A DNA stretch of 64,000 nucleotides from Pseudoduganella violaceinigra DSM 15887 (lineage in GTDB: Bacteria > Pseudomonadota > Gammaproteobacteria > Burkholderiales > Burkholderiaceae_D): positions 434,001 through 498,000 of the forward strand of contig NZ_AUDI01000004.1 of assembly GCF_000425385.1 (NCBI RefSeq), in the 5' to 3' direction. This document shows, piece by piece, positions 36,101 through 51,100 of the stretch; within the stretch, counting starts at the first letter, position 1, and every line of letters starts with the position of its first letter. Made by a program: the position numbers and the translations under genes. The notes under the pieces were generated by a model, which saw only the letters and a program-made list of their open reading frames with translations, did no database searches and was not told the origin of the DNA.

Positions 36101-39100
36101 ACCATCTGGTGTGGATCGTCGAAGCCGGCGAAAAAAATGATGACGAGCAGTTGATCGCGGCACAGGAAGAGGGGGTGATCACCGGCTTCCGCCTGGTGAA
36201 AGCGCTGCTCGCAATCGGCATGGCGGATAGGCCACTCGGCTGGACCGTGCTGACTTGCCAAAGCCAGTGCGTACATACATGCGATGCCATTGCGCCGGCC
36301 CACGCCAGCGTGCATGGCTTTATCGCTTCCATGGCCAAGGAGTTTCGCCGTTGGCAAGTGCGCCTGCTGGATATGCAGGCCGGTGCCGCCTGGCCTTGGC
36401 AGCATATTTTCGGGCTGCCGTTCAACGCTGCGGGGGACGCGCTGGCATGGCGCTCCGGCCAATGGTTCCGGCAACAGCTGCAGGAAGTGCGGATGGCCGC
36501 GCCGGCAGGGACTGAGACAACCTACCGCCAAGGCGGCGTGTACCTCATTATCGGCGGAGCGGGCGGCATCGGGCAGGCATTGAGCGAGCACCTGATCCGT
36601 CATTACCAGGCCAAGGTATTCTGGGTCGGCCGACGCGCCATGGATGGCGAGATTGAGCAGGCGATTGCCCGCCTCGGCGCACTCGGGCCTGCGCCAAGCT
36701 ATATTTCGGCCGATGCGACCGACCTGAATGCGATGGAGGCAGTGCGCAAGGCGATTTCGGCGCGCTTCCCGCGCCTCAATGGCGTTGTGCACGCGGCTAT
36801 CGCCTTGCTCGACAGGAGCCTGGCTCTGATGGACGAAGAGCGGCTTCGCGCGGGGCTGGCGGCGAAAGTCGATATCAGCGTGCGGATGGCGCAAGTGTTT
36901 GGTCAACTGCCGCTGGACTTCATGCTGTTCTGTTCATCGCTCCTGAGTTTCATCAAGGCGGCGGGGCAAAGCAATTACGCGGCCGGCAGCACATTTAAGG
37001 ACGCCTACAGCCTGCAGCTGGCCAAGCGCCTGCCTTATCCTGTGAAGACGATGAACTGGGGTTATTGGGGCAGCGTGGGCGTGGTCGCTTCGCCGGCTTA
37101 CCGGGAACGTATGGCCCAGCAAGGCATAGGCTCGATCGAATCGCAGGAAGGCATGCTGGCCATCGATGCGCTGATGGCGTCGCCATTGCCGCAACTGGGA
37201 TTCCTGAAAGTGACAGCGGCAATGCCCCGAGGCGGCAGCCAGGATCTGATCGGTGCGAACCGCCTCGATATCCATCCCAATGGATACCCCTCGCTGGCTG
37301 CGGCCTTGAGCGAGCAGGATGCGTTGCCCTTACCGGCCGGAGCAGCCCAATTGGCCGCTCATCGCCAGGAAATGGACCGGCTGTCGCTTGCCGTTCTTTG
37401 GGGCGAGCTGCGCGCCATCGGCATGTTTGCCACGGCAGGCTCGTTCGGATTGAGCGATGCGATGGCTTCGTCGGGCATTCGGCCAGGCTATGCCCGCTGG
37501 CTGGCGCATAGCCTGCTATGCCTGGCCCAGGCGGGCTTCTTGCAACAGGAGAGCACCGATTCCTGGCATGTGGCGACGCAAGACCCGCTCCTCGAACATG
37601 CCTGGAGCGAATGGGAGCAACGCAAGCACGCTTGGTTGGCCGATGCGAACCTGCGTGCCCAGACGGTGCTGGTGGAAACCATGCTGCGCGCTTTGCAGGC
37701 AATGCTCAAAGGCCATACGCCCGCCACCTCGATCATGTTCCCGAATTCCTCGATGGAGCTGGTGGAGGGCGTTTATCGCGGCAGCCCGCTTGCGGACTAC
37801 TATAACGATGTGCTGGCGGCGAGCGTTCTGGCCTTTATCGCGGCGCGCCTGCGCCAGGATCCCTCGGCCCGCATCCGCATTCTGGAGATCGGCGCGGGAA
37901 CGGGCGGCACCAGCGCGCGCGTGCTGGCGAAACTCAAACCCTATGCCGGCGATATCGACCAGTACTGCTACACCGATCTGTCGCGCGCTTTCCTGCTGCA
38001 CGCGGAGCAGCAGTATGGCCCGCATTACCCATATCTGGCCTACAGGTTGTTCGACGCGAGCAAGCCGCTGGCCGGGCAGGATATCGTGGCTGGCAGCTAC
38101 GACCTGGTGATCGCCACCAACGTTCTGCATGCCACGAGGGATATCCGCGAAAGCCTGCGCAATGCAAAGGCGGCGTTGCGCGGCAGCGGTGTGTTGCTGC
38201 TGAATGAGTTGAGCAGCTGCGAATTGTGGGCGCACCTGACGTTCGGCATGCTGGACGGATGGTGGCTTTACGAAGATGAAGCCTTGCGCATTCCTGGTTG
38301 CCCAAGCCTGGCGCCGGCTGTGTGGAAGACTGTACTGCGCGAGGAAGGCTACCGCCATGTGAGCTTCCCGGCCGATGGCGCACACGCTCTCGGGCAGCAG
38401 GTGGTCGTGGCGGAAAGCGACGGTATCACGCCGCAGCGCAACGTCAAGCCAGTAGCGGTGTCCACTGCACCGGTCGTGCGCCCCGTCGCTGCAGGCGGAG
38501 GTGCTGTGGTCCCCGTTCGCGCTGCCGTCAAGTCGGCTCCGGTCACCCAGTCCCAGCCCACATCGGCGCTGCGGGATGGCTGTGTTCTGCGCTTGAAAAA
38601 ACTGGTTGGGCAAGTCTTGAAAATGCCGGTGGAGAAAATCGACGCCGCCAGCAACCTTGACCAATACGGCATTGACTCGATCCTGGTGCTGGAGCTGACC
38701 AATGGCTTGCGCGCGGCGCTGGCCGATGCAGGCATGACGGGCAGCTTGAGCACGTCGTTGTTCTTTGAGCACCAGTCCATCGATGCGCTGGCCGATCACT
38801 TTGTGCAGACCGAAAGCGCTGCGATGAGGCGATGGACCGGACTGGATGCAACGCAGTCCGTGGCCGCATCCGAGGCGATCTCTCAACCAATATCCCGGCC
38901 GGTGCATGCTTTGCCGCCATCCGGCGGGCGCCGCGCCCGCGCTTCCCAGGTATGGCGTGCCAAGGCGTCGGGCAAGTCCGTAGAGCCGGTCGGTCAGTTC
39001 GACGTCGCCATCATCGGCCTGTCGGGCCGCTATCCAATGGCGGAGAACGTGGAGCAGTTCTGGGAGAACCTGAAAGTTGGCCGCAATTGCATAAGCGAGA

Positions 39101-42100
39101 TTCCCGCCGGCCGCTGGGATCACAGCCTCTATTTCGATCCGGCCAAGGGCAGTTCCGGAAAAACCTATACCAAATGGGGCGGCTTCCTCAGCGACATCGA
39201 CTGCTTCGATGCGCGCTTCTTCCATATTTCGCCACGCGAGGCCGAGGCGATGAGCCCGCAGGAACGCCTTTTCCTGCAGGAGGCATACAGCAGCATCGAG
39301 GATGCGGGGTACACGCCGGCCGGTTTGAGCGCAAGCCGCAAGGTAGGCGTGTTTGTCGGGGCGATGAACGAGTACTACGGCGCTGGCAGCCGCTTCTGGT
39401 CCATCGCGAACCGCATTTCCTGGTTGTTCAACTTCCAGGGTCCGAGCATGGCGGTTGATACCGCCTGCTCCTCATCGCTGACGGCGGTGCACCTGGCGCT
39501 GGAAAGCTTGCGCAGCGGTGCGAGCGAAGTTGCCGTGGCCGGCGGTGTCAACCTGATTGTCGCGCCGGAGCAGTTGGTGGAACTGTCGGCAATGACCATG
39601 CTGTCAAGCGGCGATCAATGCAAGTCCTTCGCCGCCGATGGCGACGGCTTTGTCGATGGCGAAGCCGTTGGCGCTATCGTGCTCAAGCCGCTGCAGCGCG
39701 CGATCGAGGACGGCGACCATATTTACGGCGTCATCAAAGGCAGCGCGGTCAATGCCGGCGGGAAGACCAACGGCTTTATGGTTCCAAACCCGAATCAGCA
39801 GGCGCAATTGGTGACGGATGCGCTGGAGCGGGCCGGCGTCAATGCCCGCAGCATCAGCTACCTGGAAGCCCAAGGCACGGGCAGCAGCCTGGGCGACCCG
39901 ATCGAGGTTGCTGGTTTAAGCAAGGCTTTCCGCAATTGGACGGAGGACAAGCAGTTCTGCGCTTTGGGCAGTGCGAAGTCCAACGTCGGTCATTGCGAAA
40001 GCGCCAGCGGCATGGTCGGAATCAGCAAAGTGTTGATGCAGATGAAGCATGGGACCCTAGTTCCCAGCTTGCACGCAGCCGTGCTCAATCCGGATATCGA
40101 CTTTACCAATTCACCCTTCGCGGTGCAGCGCACGCTTGCCACCTGGGAGCGCGGCGAACAGCCCCGCATCGCGGGCATCTCTTCATTCGGTGCCGGCGGC
40201 GCCAATGCCCACCTGGTTATCGAGGAGTTCATTGCTTCGCCGGTCGACCAGGCATCCTCCGGACCGGCGCTGGTCGTGTTGTCGGCCCGTACGGAAGAGG
40301 GCCTGCAGCAGCGTGTCACGCGCCTTCTCGCGGCCATTGGCCCGGACCGTATCGAGCCGCAAATGACTCTGGCGAATATCGCCTACACATTGCAAACCGG
40401 CCGTGAAGCGATGGAGGAGCGCCTTGCCGTCCTGGCGGACTCGCTCGACACGTTGCGCCGGAAGCTGGCGGCAATTGCTGTAGGCGAAAGTGAAGTCGAT
40501 GGCGTGTATCGTGGCCAGGCCAAGAAGAATAAGGAAGCTTTCAGCCTGTTCGCCGGCGACGAAGATATGGACGGTATCGTTGCCACATGGTTCGCCAAGG
40601 CCAAACTGGATAAGTTGGGCGAGCTTTGGAGCAGAGGCTTCGCGCTCGACTGGAACGCCTTGTACGTAGCGGGTGGTGTACCACGTCCATCGCGTATTAG
40701 CCTGCCATCCTATCCATTCGCGAAGGAACGGTATTGGAAAGAGAAGACCGCAGCTGCGCCGCCAGCTATCGCCGGGCCGGCACCTGTGGTCCTGGCAACA
40801 GCGCCGGCTCCGTCCAGTGCTCTTGATCTGCCGGTCCAGATAGGCCAGCTTCTGAAGGCCGGTGTTTCGGCGATTCTGAAGGTCGCAGAGCAGGAGATCG
40901 ACGGCGATACCCAGTGGAGCGAATACGGCTTCGATTCGATTACGCTGACAAGCTTCTGCAACGCGCTTAACGAGCAATATGGCGTTGGCCTGGCGCCGAC
41001 CATCTTCTTCGAGTATCCGACGCTGGATGGGTTGGCATCGTTCCTGGCCCGGGAACGGCGCTCGCTGTTCGCGACGGATGCTCCAGAGCCGGTGCCAGTG
41101 CAACGCGCGATCCACGAGCCCGCGCAGCCGCTGTACAGGGAAAGCAGCGAAGCGGTTGCCATTATCGGCATGAGCGGTCAATTCCCGGCGGCGCCCGATA
41201 TGGATGCATTCTGGCGCGTGCTGGACGAGGGCCGTGATTGTATTGGCGAGATTCCCAAAGACCGCTGGGATTGGGAAGCCATCTATGGCGATCCGAATCT
41301 GGAGGCGAACAAGTGCAATAACAAATGGGGTGGTTTCGTCGATGGCATCGCCGACTTCGATCCGCTGTTCTTCGGCATCTCGCCGAAGGAAGCGGAGCTG
41401 ATGGACCCCCAGCAGCGGCTGATGATGATGCACGTCTGGAAGGCGCTGGAAGATGCCGGGTACGCGGGCTCCGCCTTGTCCGGCAGCGACACGGCGCTCT
41501 TTATCGGCACGATCGCCAGTGGTTACGCGGACCGCGTGCGGCGTGCGGGGATGACCATCGAGGGCTATTCCTCGACCGGATCGGTAGCTTCGGTCGGACC
41601 TAACCGGATGAGCTACTTCCTTGATTTCCACGGACCGAGCGAGCCCGTGGAAACCGCCTGCTCCAGCTCACTGGTGGCTTTGCGGCGCGGCGTTCAAGCC
41701 ATCCGCAGCGGCGCATCTGGCGTGGCGGTGGTCGGCGGCGTGAACGTCATCGTCAACCCTGACCTGCATATCAGCTTTAACAAGGCGGGTATGCTGGCCG
41801 AAGATGGGCGCTGCAAGACCTTCTCCAGCGCGGCAAACGGCTATGTGCGCGGGGAGGGTGCCGGTATGCTGGTGCTCAAGCGTTTGAGCGACGCGGAGCG
41901 CGACGGGGATCATATCTATGGCTTGATACGCGGCACGGCAGAAAATCATGGTGGCCGCGCTAACTCGCTAACCGCGCCGAATCCGAAGGCACAGGCCGCC
42001 GTGGTCAGCAAGGCATATGAGGACGCCGGTATCGACCCGCGTACGGTGACATACATCGAGGCGCACGGCACGGGGACCAGCCTTGGCGATCCGGTCGAAA

Positions 42101-45100
42101 TCAACGGGCTGAAAGCAGCATTCAAGAATTTGTACGATGCGGCCGGTGCGCGTGTCGAATCTCGCCACTGCGGCCTGGGCTCGGCCAAAACGAATTTTGG
42201 ACATCTGGAGCTGGCAGCCGGCGTTGTCGGTGTGATGAAGGTGCTGCTGCAGATGCGGCATAAGAAGCTGGTGCGTAGCCTGCATAGCGCTGAGCTGAAT
42301 CCGTACATCGATCTGGAAGCGAGCCCCTTCTATGTGGTTCAGGATGCGCGCGAATGGACTGCTTTGCGGGATGCCGACGGCAAGGAGATCCCGCGCCGCG
42401 CCGGGGTTAGCTCATTCGGCTTCGGTGGCGTCAATGCACACGTGGTGCTGGAAGAATATATCGCTCCGGCGCGCCTGGGTCCTGCACCGGCCGGCGCGGT
42501 GGGCATTGTACTGTCGGCGCGGGATGAGGACCGTTTGCTGGCCCAGGCACGCCAGTTGCTGGATTTCGTCAGCATTTCGCAAGTTCAAAAAGATGTCGCG
42601 CTGGCCGATTTGGCTTATACCTTGCAGGTCGGCAGGGAAGCGATGGAGGAACGTCTGGCCTTCTCGGCGGCTTCGTTCGGCGAGCTGTGCGAGAAGCTGG
42701 CGCGCTTTGTAAGCGGAAAGTCACAGGATTACGCAATCCTGCGTGGACAGGCCAAACGTGCCAAGGATTCCGCCAGCCATGGGGCCTATCCATCTTCTGG
42801 TCTCGAAGCCTTGCTCGCCGAGTGGGTCAAGGGGGGGAGCGTCGATTGGTCGTCGCGGTATGCCGGCAGCAAGCCGCGCAGGATCAGCCTGCCGACCTAT
42901 CCGTTTGCGCAAGAACGCTACTGGATCGATATAGGCCATGGAAAGCAAACGAGCGTATCAGGCGCGAGGCTTCATCCCTTGGTGCAACAGAACTCCTCAA
43001 ACGTTTCGGGACTGCGATTCAGCAGCCATTTCGACGGCGGCGAATTCTTCCTTGCCGACCATGTGGTGCGTGGCGAACGTGTGATGCCTGGTGCGGCGCA
43101 GCTTGAAATGGCGCTGCATGCGGGTAAGCTGGCGACAGAAGGCGCCTGCCGCCTGCGGCTCAGGAATGTCGCCTGGGTACGCCCTGCCATCGCGTCGGCG
43201 AATGGCCTGCAGCTGGATATTGCGCTTCGTCCTGCGGAAGGACAGGCCTTGTCCTTCGAGATCCAAGGTGCAGGCCAAAGCGGCAAAGGTTCTGTATTCA
43301 GCCAAGGGCTGTTGGAGCCGGCTGATGCATCCATATCGGCTGCCGCTCATGATATTCAGGCTTTGCGTGCGCATTGCACGCGTCGGCGAATGGATGGTGC
43401 CGAATGCTATACGCTGTTCGAGCGCATGGGACTGTGCTATGGAAGCAGTTTCCAGGGTCTCAGCGAGCTGCTGGCCGGTGATGAGTTTGCGCTGGCCCGC
43501 ATTGATCTGGCACCCGCCATGCTGGAGAGCCTGCAGGACTTCACGCTGCATCCCGCTTTGATCGATGCTGCCTTGCAGGCATCTATCGGTCTGCTCGATG
43601 GTAGTGAATTGATGCTGCCGTTCGCGCTTGGATCACTGGAGATCATGCAACAGCCTGGCGGCCGTATGTGGGCGGTGGCTCAGCGCAGCGCCGGGTGCGC
43701 TGCGGGCGACGCGGTGCAAAAATTCGATATCGATTTGTGCGGCGACGATGGCCTGGCCTGCATCCAGATCAGGGAGTTCAGCCTGCGCGCGGTGACTGGC
43801 GGCGGCCAACGTGCTTCCGAAGCCTCTACCTTGCTGCAAGCTATTTGGCGCGCGCAGCCGGCGCCGGTGGAAAGTACCGGTACCGCCTATGCCCGCCATA
43901 TCGTTTTACTGTACGGCCTCACGGAACTGGATGCGGCTGCGATCCGCGCCCGCTTGCCGGATGCGGACTGCCGGATCCTGACAGCGGAGCCGGATCTTGC
44001 GGTTTCCTTTGAATCCGCAGCGCAGGCACTCCTTGAGCGATTGCAAGCTCTGACTGGCGGAACTGGAATGTCGCTGATACAGCTGGCTATCCCGGCGGGG
44101 GGGCCATCTCAGGCCCTGAGCGGGCTGGGCGCAATGCTGCAAACCGCGCAACAGGAAAATCCGTGCCTCATCGGCCAGGTTATCGAGTTCGATCAAGGCC
44201 GGGACTTGCCATCGGTCCTGTTGGAGAATCGGAGCAGCACAGAAAGGCAGATCCGTTATCGCCATGGCGAACGCCTGGTCCGCGACTGGAGCGAGCTGGC
44301 GACAAGCGGCGCGGCGCAATGGAAGGATCACGGGGTTTATCTCGTTACTGGCGGTGCTGGTGGCCTGGGTTTGATCTTCGCACGCGATATCGCCAGTGCG
44401 GCGAATGGCGTCACGCTGATCCTGGCTGGGCGTTCGCCGATGAATGACGCTATACGCGCCAGTATCCGCGAACTGGAGGCCTTGGGCGCGGTAGTGCAGT
44501 ACCGCCAGTTGGATGTCGGCGATGCGCAGGCTGTCAACCAGCTCGTGCAGGGCATCCAGGAAGAGCACGAAGGACTCGATGGGATCATTCACAGCGCTGG
44601 CGTGGTTCGCGACAGCTTCATTTTCAGGAAAACTCCTCAGCAACTTAGTGAAGTCCTGCGCGCCAAAGTTGCCGGTACGTTGAATCTGGATCGGGCCAGC
44701 AGTGACGTCGGCCTGGACTGCTTCATCTGCTTCTCCTCGCTCTCGGGCGCGGTCGGCAACGTCGGACAGGCGGACTACGCGGCGGCAAACGCCTTTATGG
44801 ACGGCTTCGCCCATTATCGCAACGAGCTGACAGCACAAGGCAAGCGCCATGGGCGCACCCTGTCGATCAACTGGCCGCTGTGGCAGGAGGGCGGCATGCA
44901 GGTCGATGCCGCCACGCGCCAGCATCTGCTTGAACATTTCGGCATGGCGCCTCTGAGCACGGCCGATGGCAGCGCGGCTTTGGCCGCGGCACTGGGCAGC
45001 GCTGCACCGCAGGTGCTGGTGGTGCAAGGCGATGCCGGCCGCATGAAATCCATTCTACAAGGCCGTCCGCCGGAACGGACCGAAAATCAAAGAGAGCAAG

Positions 45101-48100
45101 CCATGCCGATATCCGAGAACCTAGAAGAAAAAGCAAGCCGCTATTTTGTTCGCCTGCTGTCCGCCGCGCTCAAGCTGCCGGCGCAGCGCATCAATCCGCA
45201 AGCGCAGATGGAGTCTTACGGCATTGATTCCATCCTCGTACTCGATCTGACCCGCGCGCTGGAAAAGGTGTTTGGCTCCTTGCCGAAGACGCTGTTCTTC
45301 GAATATCAGACCATCGACGCGCTGAGTAAATACTTCCTGCAGCAGCATGCCGCCGTGCTGGTGCCGCTGCTGGCCGAAAGCCGCAGCGTGGCACCAAACG
45401 CAGCGCCAGTCTCCGCGCCGGCAGTTATCGAAACACAGGATAGCCTGCGGGTTCCGCTCGCGCCCTCGGCTGCTGCCATGAGCGATGAAATCGCCATTAT
45501 CGGCTTGGCGGGGCGCTATCCACAGGCCCGCAATATCGAGGAATTCTGGACTAATCTGAGCCAGGGCAGGGACTGCATCGGTGAGATTCCGGCTGACCGC
45601 TGGGACCACACGCTGTATTTCGATGCCGACCGCAATGCCCCTGGTAAGACTTACAGCAAATGGGGCGGTTTTATGGATGGCGTCGATCTGTTCGATCCGC
45701 TGTTCTTCAATATCTCGCCTCGCGAGGCTGAGCGGATGGACCCGCAAGAACGGCTCTTCCTGGAGTGCGTGCATGCCACCTTGGAGGATGCGGGCTATAC
45801 ACGGGGGAATGTCGCGGGCGAAGGTGAGGTCGGGGTGTTCGTCGGCGTGATGTATGAGGAATACCAGCTTTACGGAGCGCAGGAGCAGGCGCGTGGCAAC
45901 AATATCGGTCTGTTCAATAGTCCGGCGTCGATAGCCAACCGCGTATCCTATTACTGCAATTTCAGTGGCCCAAGCATGGCGCTGGATACGATGTGTTCTT
46001 CGTCGCTGACCGCCATTCACCTGGCTGTACAGAGCCTGCAACGCGGCGATTGCAGCGTTGCGGTTGCCGGCGGCGTGAATGTATCGATTCATCCGAATAA
46101 ATACCTGATGCTGGCCGAGGGCAAGTTCGTATCGGCCAAAGGGCGATGCGAGAGCTTTGGTGAAGGCGGCGAGGGCTATGTTCCTGGCGAGGGCGTGGGC
46201 GCGGTACTGCTCAAGCCTAAGGCGCAGGCCATTGCCGATGGCGATCATATTTACGGTGTGATCAAGGCCACAGCGGTTAATCATGGCGGCAAAACCAACG
46301 GCTATACGGTACCCAACCCGAATGCGCAAGCCAAAGTGATCGAGAAGGCCCTGCGTTCAGGCGGGGTAAATGCGCGCGACGTCAGTTACATTGAAGCCCA
46401 CGGGACCGGAACCAGCCTCGGTGATCCAATTGAGATTGCAGGCCTTTCAAAGGCGTTCCAGAATTGGACCGGGGACAGGCAATTCTGCGCCATCGGTTCG
46501 GCCAAATCGAATATTGGCCACTGCGAAAGCGCGGCCGGTATCGCCGGCGTGAGCAAAGTTCTACTGCAGATGAAGCATCGGCAGCTTGCTCCAAGCCTGC
46601 ATTCGCGCTCGCTGAATCCGAATATCGATTTTTCTGCAACGCCGTTTATGGTTCAGCAGGACCTTGCTCCATGGCCTGGCACGCAAAAAGATGGCGTCGA
46701 GCGTCCCCGTATCGCCGGCATTTCCTCTTTTGGGGCCGGCGGTGCCAATGCCCATGTGGTGATTGAAGAATATGTCGCGCCTGCAATGGAGCGCTCGCTG
46801 GCGGGTGCCCCGGCCCTGGTTCTGCTTTCCGCACGCGACAAGACTCGGCTGCATGAACAGGTGCGGTTGTTACTGGCCGCTGTCGCCACGCCAGCCGATA
46901 TCGATCTGGCCGATCTGGCATATACGCTGCAGCTCGGAAGGGAGGCGCTGGAAGAGCGCCTTGCCCTGGTGGTCCATTCCGTTGACGAGCTGAGGGAAAA
47001 GCTGCAAGCTTTCGCAGCGGACGAAACATGGGCGGACGATGTCTATCAAGGACGGGCGCAGCGCGACGAAGACGGCGTGGGTAGCCTGTCCGGTGATGAC
47101 GATATGTCCAGTACTGTTGATGCATGGCTGGCGAAAGGAAAGTTTGGCAAGCTGCTGGAATTGTGGGTGAAGGGATTCGTCTTCGACTGGCGCCGTTTGC
47201 ATGCACGTTCCGCCCGCAAGCCGCGGCGTATCAGCCTGCCGACTTATCCATTTTCCCGCGAGCGGTACTGGATCGAGACCAGTGCCGCGGTGGCCTCGGG
47301 GCAGACTGCCTCGGCACTGCATCCCATGGTCCACACCAATACGTCGAACCTTGCCGTGCAACGGTTCAGCAGCCATTTCAGTGGAACTGAGTTCTTCTTC
47401 AGCGATCACATGGTACATGGCCGGGCCGTGTTGCCCGGCGTCGCCCAGCTGGAAATGGCGCTGTTCGCAGCACGCAAGGCGGCCCCGCTCCAGCATGCGT
47501 TCCGTTTGCAGGACGTAAGGTGGTCCCGTCCCGCCACAATGGACGGAGAAGGCCTGGATCTGCACATTGCGCTGATTCCGCATGGACGGGATGAAATCGG
47601 TTTCGAAATCTATAGCGAAGAAGGAGACGATACGCTGGTTTACAGCGAGGGCATGCTGTCTCCAGTAGACCAGCCGGACGCTTCCCTCGACTTGGCAGCG
47701 TTGCGGGAGCTCTGTTCGCTGAATCGTATGAGCCGGGAACAATGCTACGCGCTGTTTGACAGCCTGGGCATCCATTACGGTTCCAGTTTCCAGAGCCTGG
47801 CCGAAATTTTGGTCGGAGAGGAGCTGGCAATTGCGCGCATTTCGGCGCGCGATCTGAGTGGCGCGGAGAACTTCATCCTGCACCCGGGTATTCTGGACGC
47901 TGCGCTGCAAGCGACGGCGGGCCTTGCGTTGGCGCCCCAGGCTCAGACGGCAATGCTGCCATCCAGTCTGGCGTCGTTGACAGTTCTTGCTCCTTGCAGC
48001 AGCGGCACATGGGCCGTTGTGAGGCGTCAGGCTGGCACCGCCGGCGAGCCGGTCCAGCAGTTCAATATTGACCTGTGCGATGACGATGGGCAGGTTTGTG

Positions 48101-51100
48101 TGCGAATTGTCGGACTCGAGCTGCGCGCCGCTGCGGCCCAGTCCAGGCATCAGGAAACCAGCACGCCTGTGGCCGAGGCTTCGGTGGCAGTCGCCGAGGA
48201 TTTGCAGGAGAAGACGCAGCGCTACCTTGCGCGCCTGCTCGCCGCGGTTCTCAAGCTCCCGGCCGAGAAGATCGATGTGAAGGCGCAGCTCGAAGCATAC
48301 GGCATCGACTCGGTGATGGTGATGGACTTGACCCGCAGCCTGGAAAAGGTCTTCGGCCCGCTTTCCACCACATTGTTCTATGAGTACCGCAGCATTGCGG
48401 CATTGAGCGGCTATTTCCTCAAAAAACATGAGGAGACGCTGCTTAAACTGCTGGACGGTCCGAAAGCAATCGCCGCTCCGCTGATCAAGAGCCCCGCCGC
48501 AAAGACGTCGCATGCCGTCAAACGCCGCTTCGAAGCGGGCAACGCAAGCAATGACGAGGAGATCGCCATCATCGGCCTGGCTGGGCGCTACCCGAAGGCT
48601 CGCAATATCGAAGAATTCTGGGCCAATCTCAGCCAGGGCAAGGACTGCATTGGCGAGATCCCCGCTGATCGCTGGAACCATGAGCTGTATTTCGACGCCG
48701 ACCGCAATGCCGCCGGCAAGACGTACAGCAAATGGGGCGGCTTTATCGATGGAGTGGACAACTTCGATCCATTGTTCTTCAATATTTCGCCACGCGAGGC
48801 GGAGCTGATGGACCCGCAGGAGCGTCTGTTCCTCGAATGCGTTCACGCTACGCTGGAGGATGCGGGTTACACGCGCGAGACGGTGGCGGGCCGCAGCGGT
48901 AAGGCCGGTGTGTTCGTCGGCGTGATGTATGGCGAATACCAGCTCTATGGCGCCCAGGAGCAGGCGCTGGGACGGCAGATCGCCGTCTCCAGCAGCCCCG
49001 CGTCGATCGCCAATCGTGTTTCCTATTTCTGCAACTTCAATGGCCCCAGCATGGCCGTCGACACCATGTGCTCGTCTTCGCTGACGGCCATCCATCTGGC
49101 CGTACAGAGCCTGCAGCGAGGCGATTGCTTGGTGGCTGTGGCGGGCGGGGTGAATGTGTCGGTGCATCCGAATAAATACCTGCTGCTTGCGCAAGGGAAG
49201 TTCATTTCGGCGAAAGGGCGCTGCGAAAGCTTTGGCGAAGGCGGCGAAGGTTATGTGCCGGGCGAGGGCGTTGGCGCGCTGCTGCTGAAATCGAAGGCGC
49301 AGGCCATTGCGGATGGCGATCACATTTACGGTGTGATCAAGGCCAGTGCCGTCAATCATGGCGGCAAGACGAACGGCTATACCGTGCCAAACCCCGGCGC
49401 GCAGGCTGAAGTAATCGAAAGCGCCTTGCGCGACGCGCGTATCGATGCGCGCAGTATCAGCTACATCGAGGCGCACGGCACCGGGACCAGCTTGGGCGAT
49501 CCGATCGAGATTGCAGGCTTGTCCCGGGCTTTCGAACACTGGACACAGGACAAGCAGTTCTGCGCCATTGGCTCGGCCAAATCGAATATCGGCCATTGCG
49601 AAAGCGCCGCTGGCATCGCCGGCGTAACCAAGGTCCTGCTGCAGTTGAAACACCGGAAACTGGTTCCCAGCTTGCATTCGCTTTCGCTCAATCCCAACAT
49701 CGATTTTTCGGATACGCCGTTCGTCGTCCAGCAGCAACTGGCGGATTGGCCGCGCCCTGTGAGCGGTAAAGATGCCGAACGGCGCGAGCTGCCGCGCCGC
49801 GCGGGTGTTTCATCCTTCGGCGCTGGAGGCGCGAACGCGCATATTGTGATCGAGGAGTATGTGGCGCCCCAGGGCGAGGCCATTGAGGACGGCGCACCGG
49901 CCCTGATTGTACTGTCGGCGCGTAGCGAGGAACGGTTGCAGGAGCGGGTTCTGCAGTTGCTGGCTGTCGGCGAAGTTGGGCTGGCGGATCTGGCCTACAC
50001 CCTGCAAGTCGGCAGGGAGGCGATGGAGGTACGGTTGGCGCTCGTCGTCCACTCCCTGAACGAGCTGCGAGAAAAGCTGCAAGCCGTTGCCGAAGGCCGT
50101 AGTCTCCCGGAAGGCGCATATCGCGGCCAGGTCAAACGTGGCCCGGATGCCCTGGACGTTCTGGCCAGCGACGACGATATGTCGGCAGCCATCGGCGCCT
50201 GGATTGAGAAAGGCAAGTTCGGCAAGTTGCTGGAGTTGTGGGTGAAAGGCCTGGCCTTCGATTGGCAGCAGCTATATCCGCGCAATGCGCCGGCTCCTCG
50301 CCGTATCAGTCTTCCAACCTATCCTTTTGCGCGTGAACGGTATTGGATTGATGCCGGTGCGGCAGGCCGTCATGCTCCGGCCGCGGCGAGGCTGCATCCA
50401 CTGCTGCACCGGAATACTTCGCGGCTTTCCCTGCAACGATTCAGCAGCCGCTTTAGCGGTGCGGAATTCTTCCTGGCAGATCATCGCGTCCAAGGAAGCG
50501 CTGTGCTGCCGGGTGTGGCGCAGCTGGAAATGGCGCTGTTCGCGGCCCAGGAATCCATGGATCACGGGATGGCACTGCGCTTGCGCAATGTTGTCTGGTC
50601 TCGTCCAGTGCAGGTAGGCGCGGATGGCCCGGAAATTCATCTGGCCTTGTATCCGGGTGAACAGGGCGAGATCGGATTCGAAATTTATAGCGATGGCGAT
50701 GGCGGCAGTCCTTTGATCTACAGTGAAGGGACCATCGTGCCGGCGACGAACGTCACCGCCAGCCATGACTTGGACGCCTTGCGCGCGGAGTGCACGCTTG
50801 GCCGCCTGAGCGAAGAACAGTGTTATCAAATCTTCGCCAAGCTTGGCATTCAATATGGCGCCAGCTTGCGCGGTTTGAAAGAGGTATTCATCGGCGAGCA
50901 GCTCGCGGTCGCGAGTATCGGCTTGCCTGCCGGCGCATCGCTGGGGGGCTTTGCCTTGCATCCCGCCTTGCTGGATGCTGCGCTGCAAGCGATTGTCGGC
51001 CTGGTGGCGGCGCCGGAAACTGGGCTCATGCTGCCATACGCGCTTGGCTCGCTGGACGTTCTTGCGCCTTGCTCCAGCAGTATGTGGGCCGTGGTGCGCC

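Noticed and set aside
46870..49737. Minus-strand open frame of 955 codons opposite PKS1 modules 5 and 6
   Set aside because: It mirrors conserved KS and DH codons on the plus strand; similar antisense frames occur opposite other modules, as expected from codon bias.
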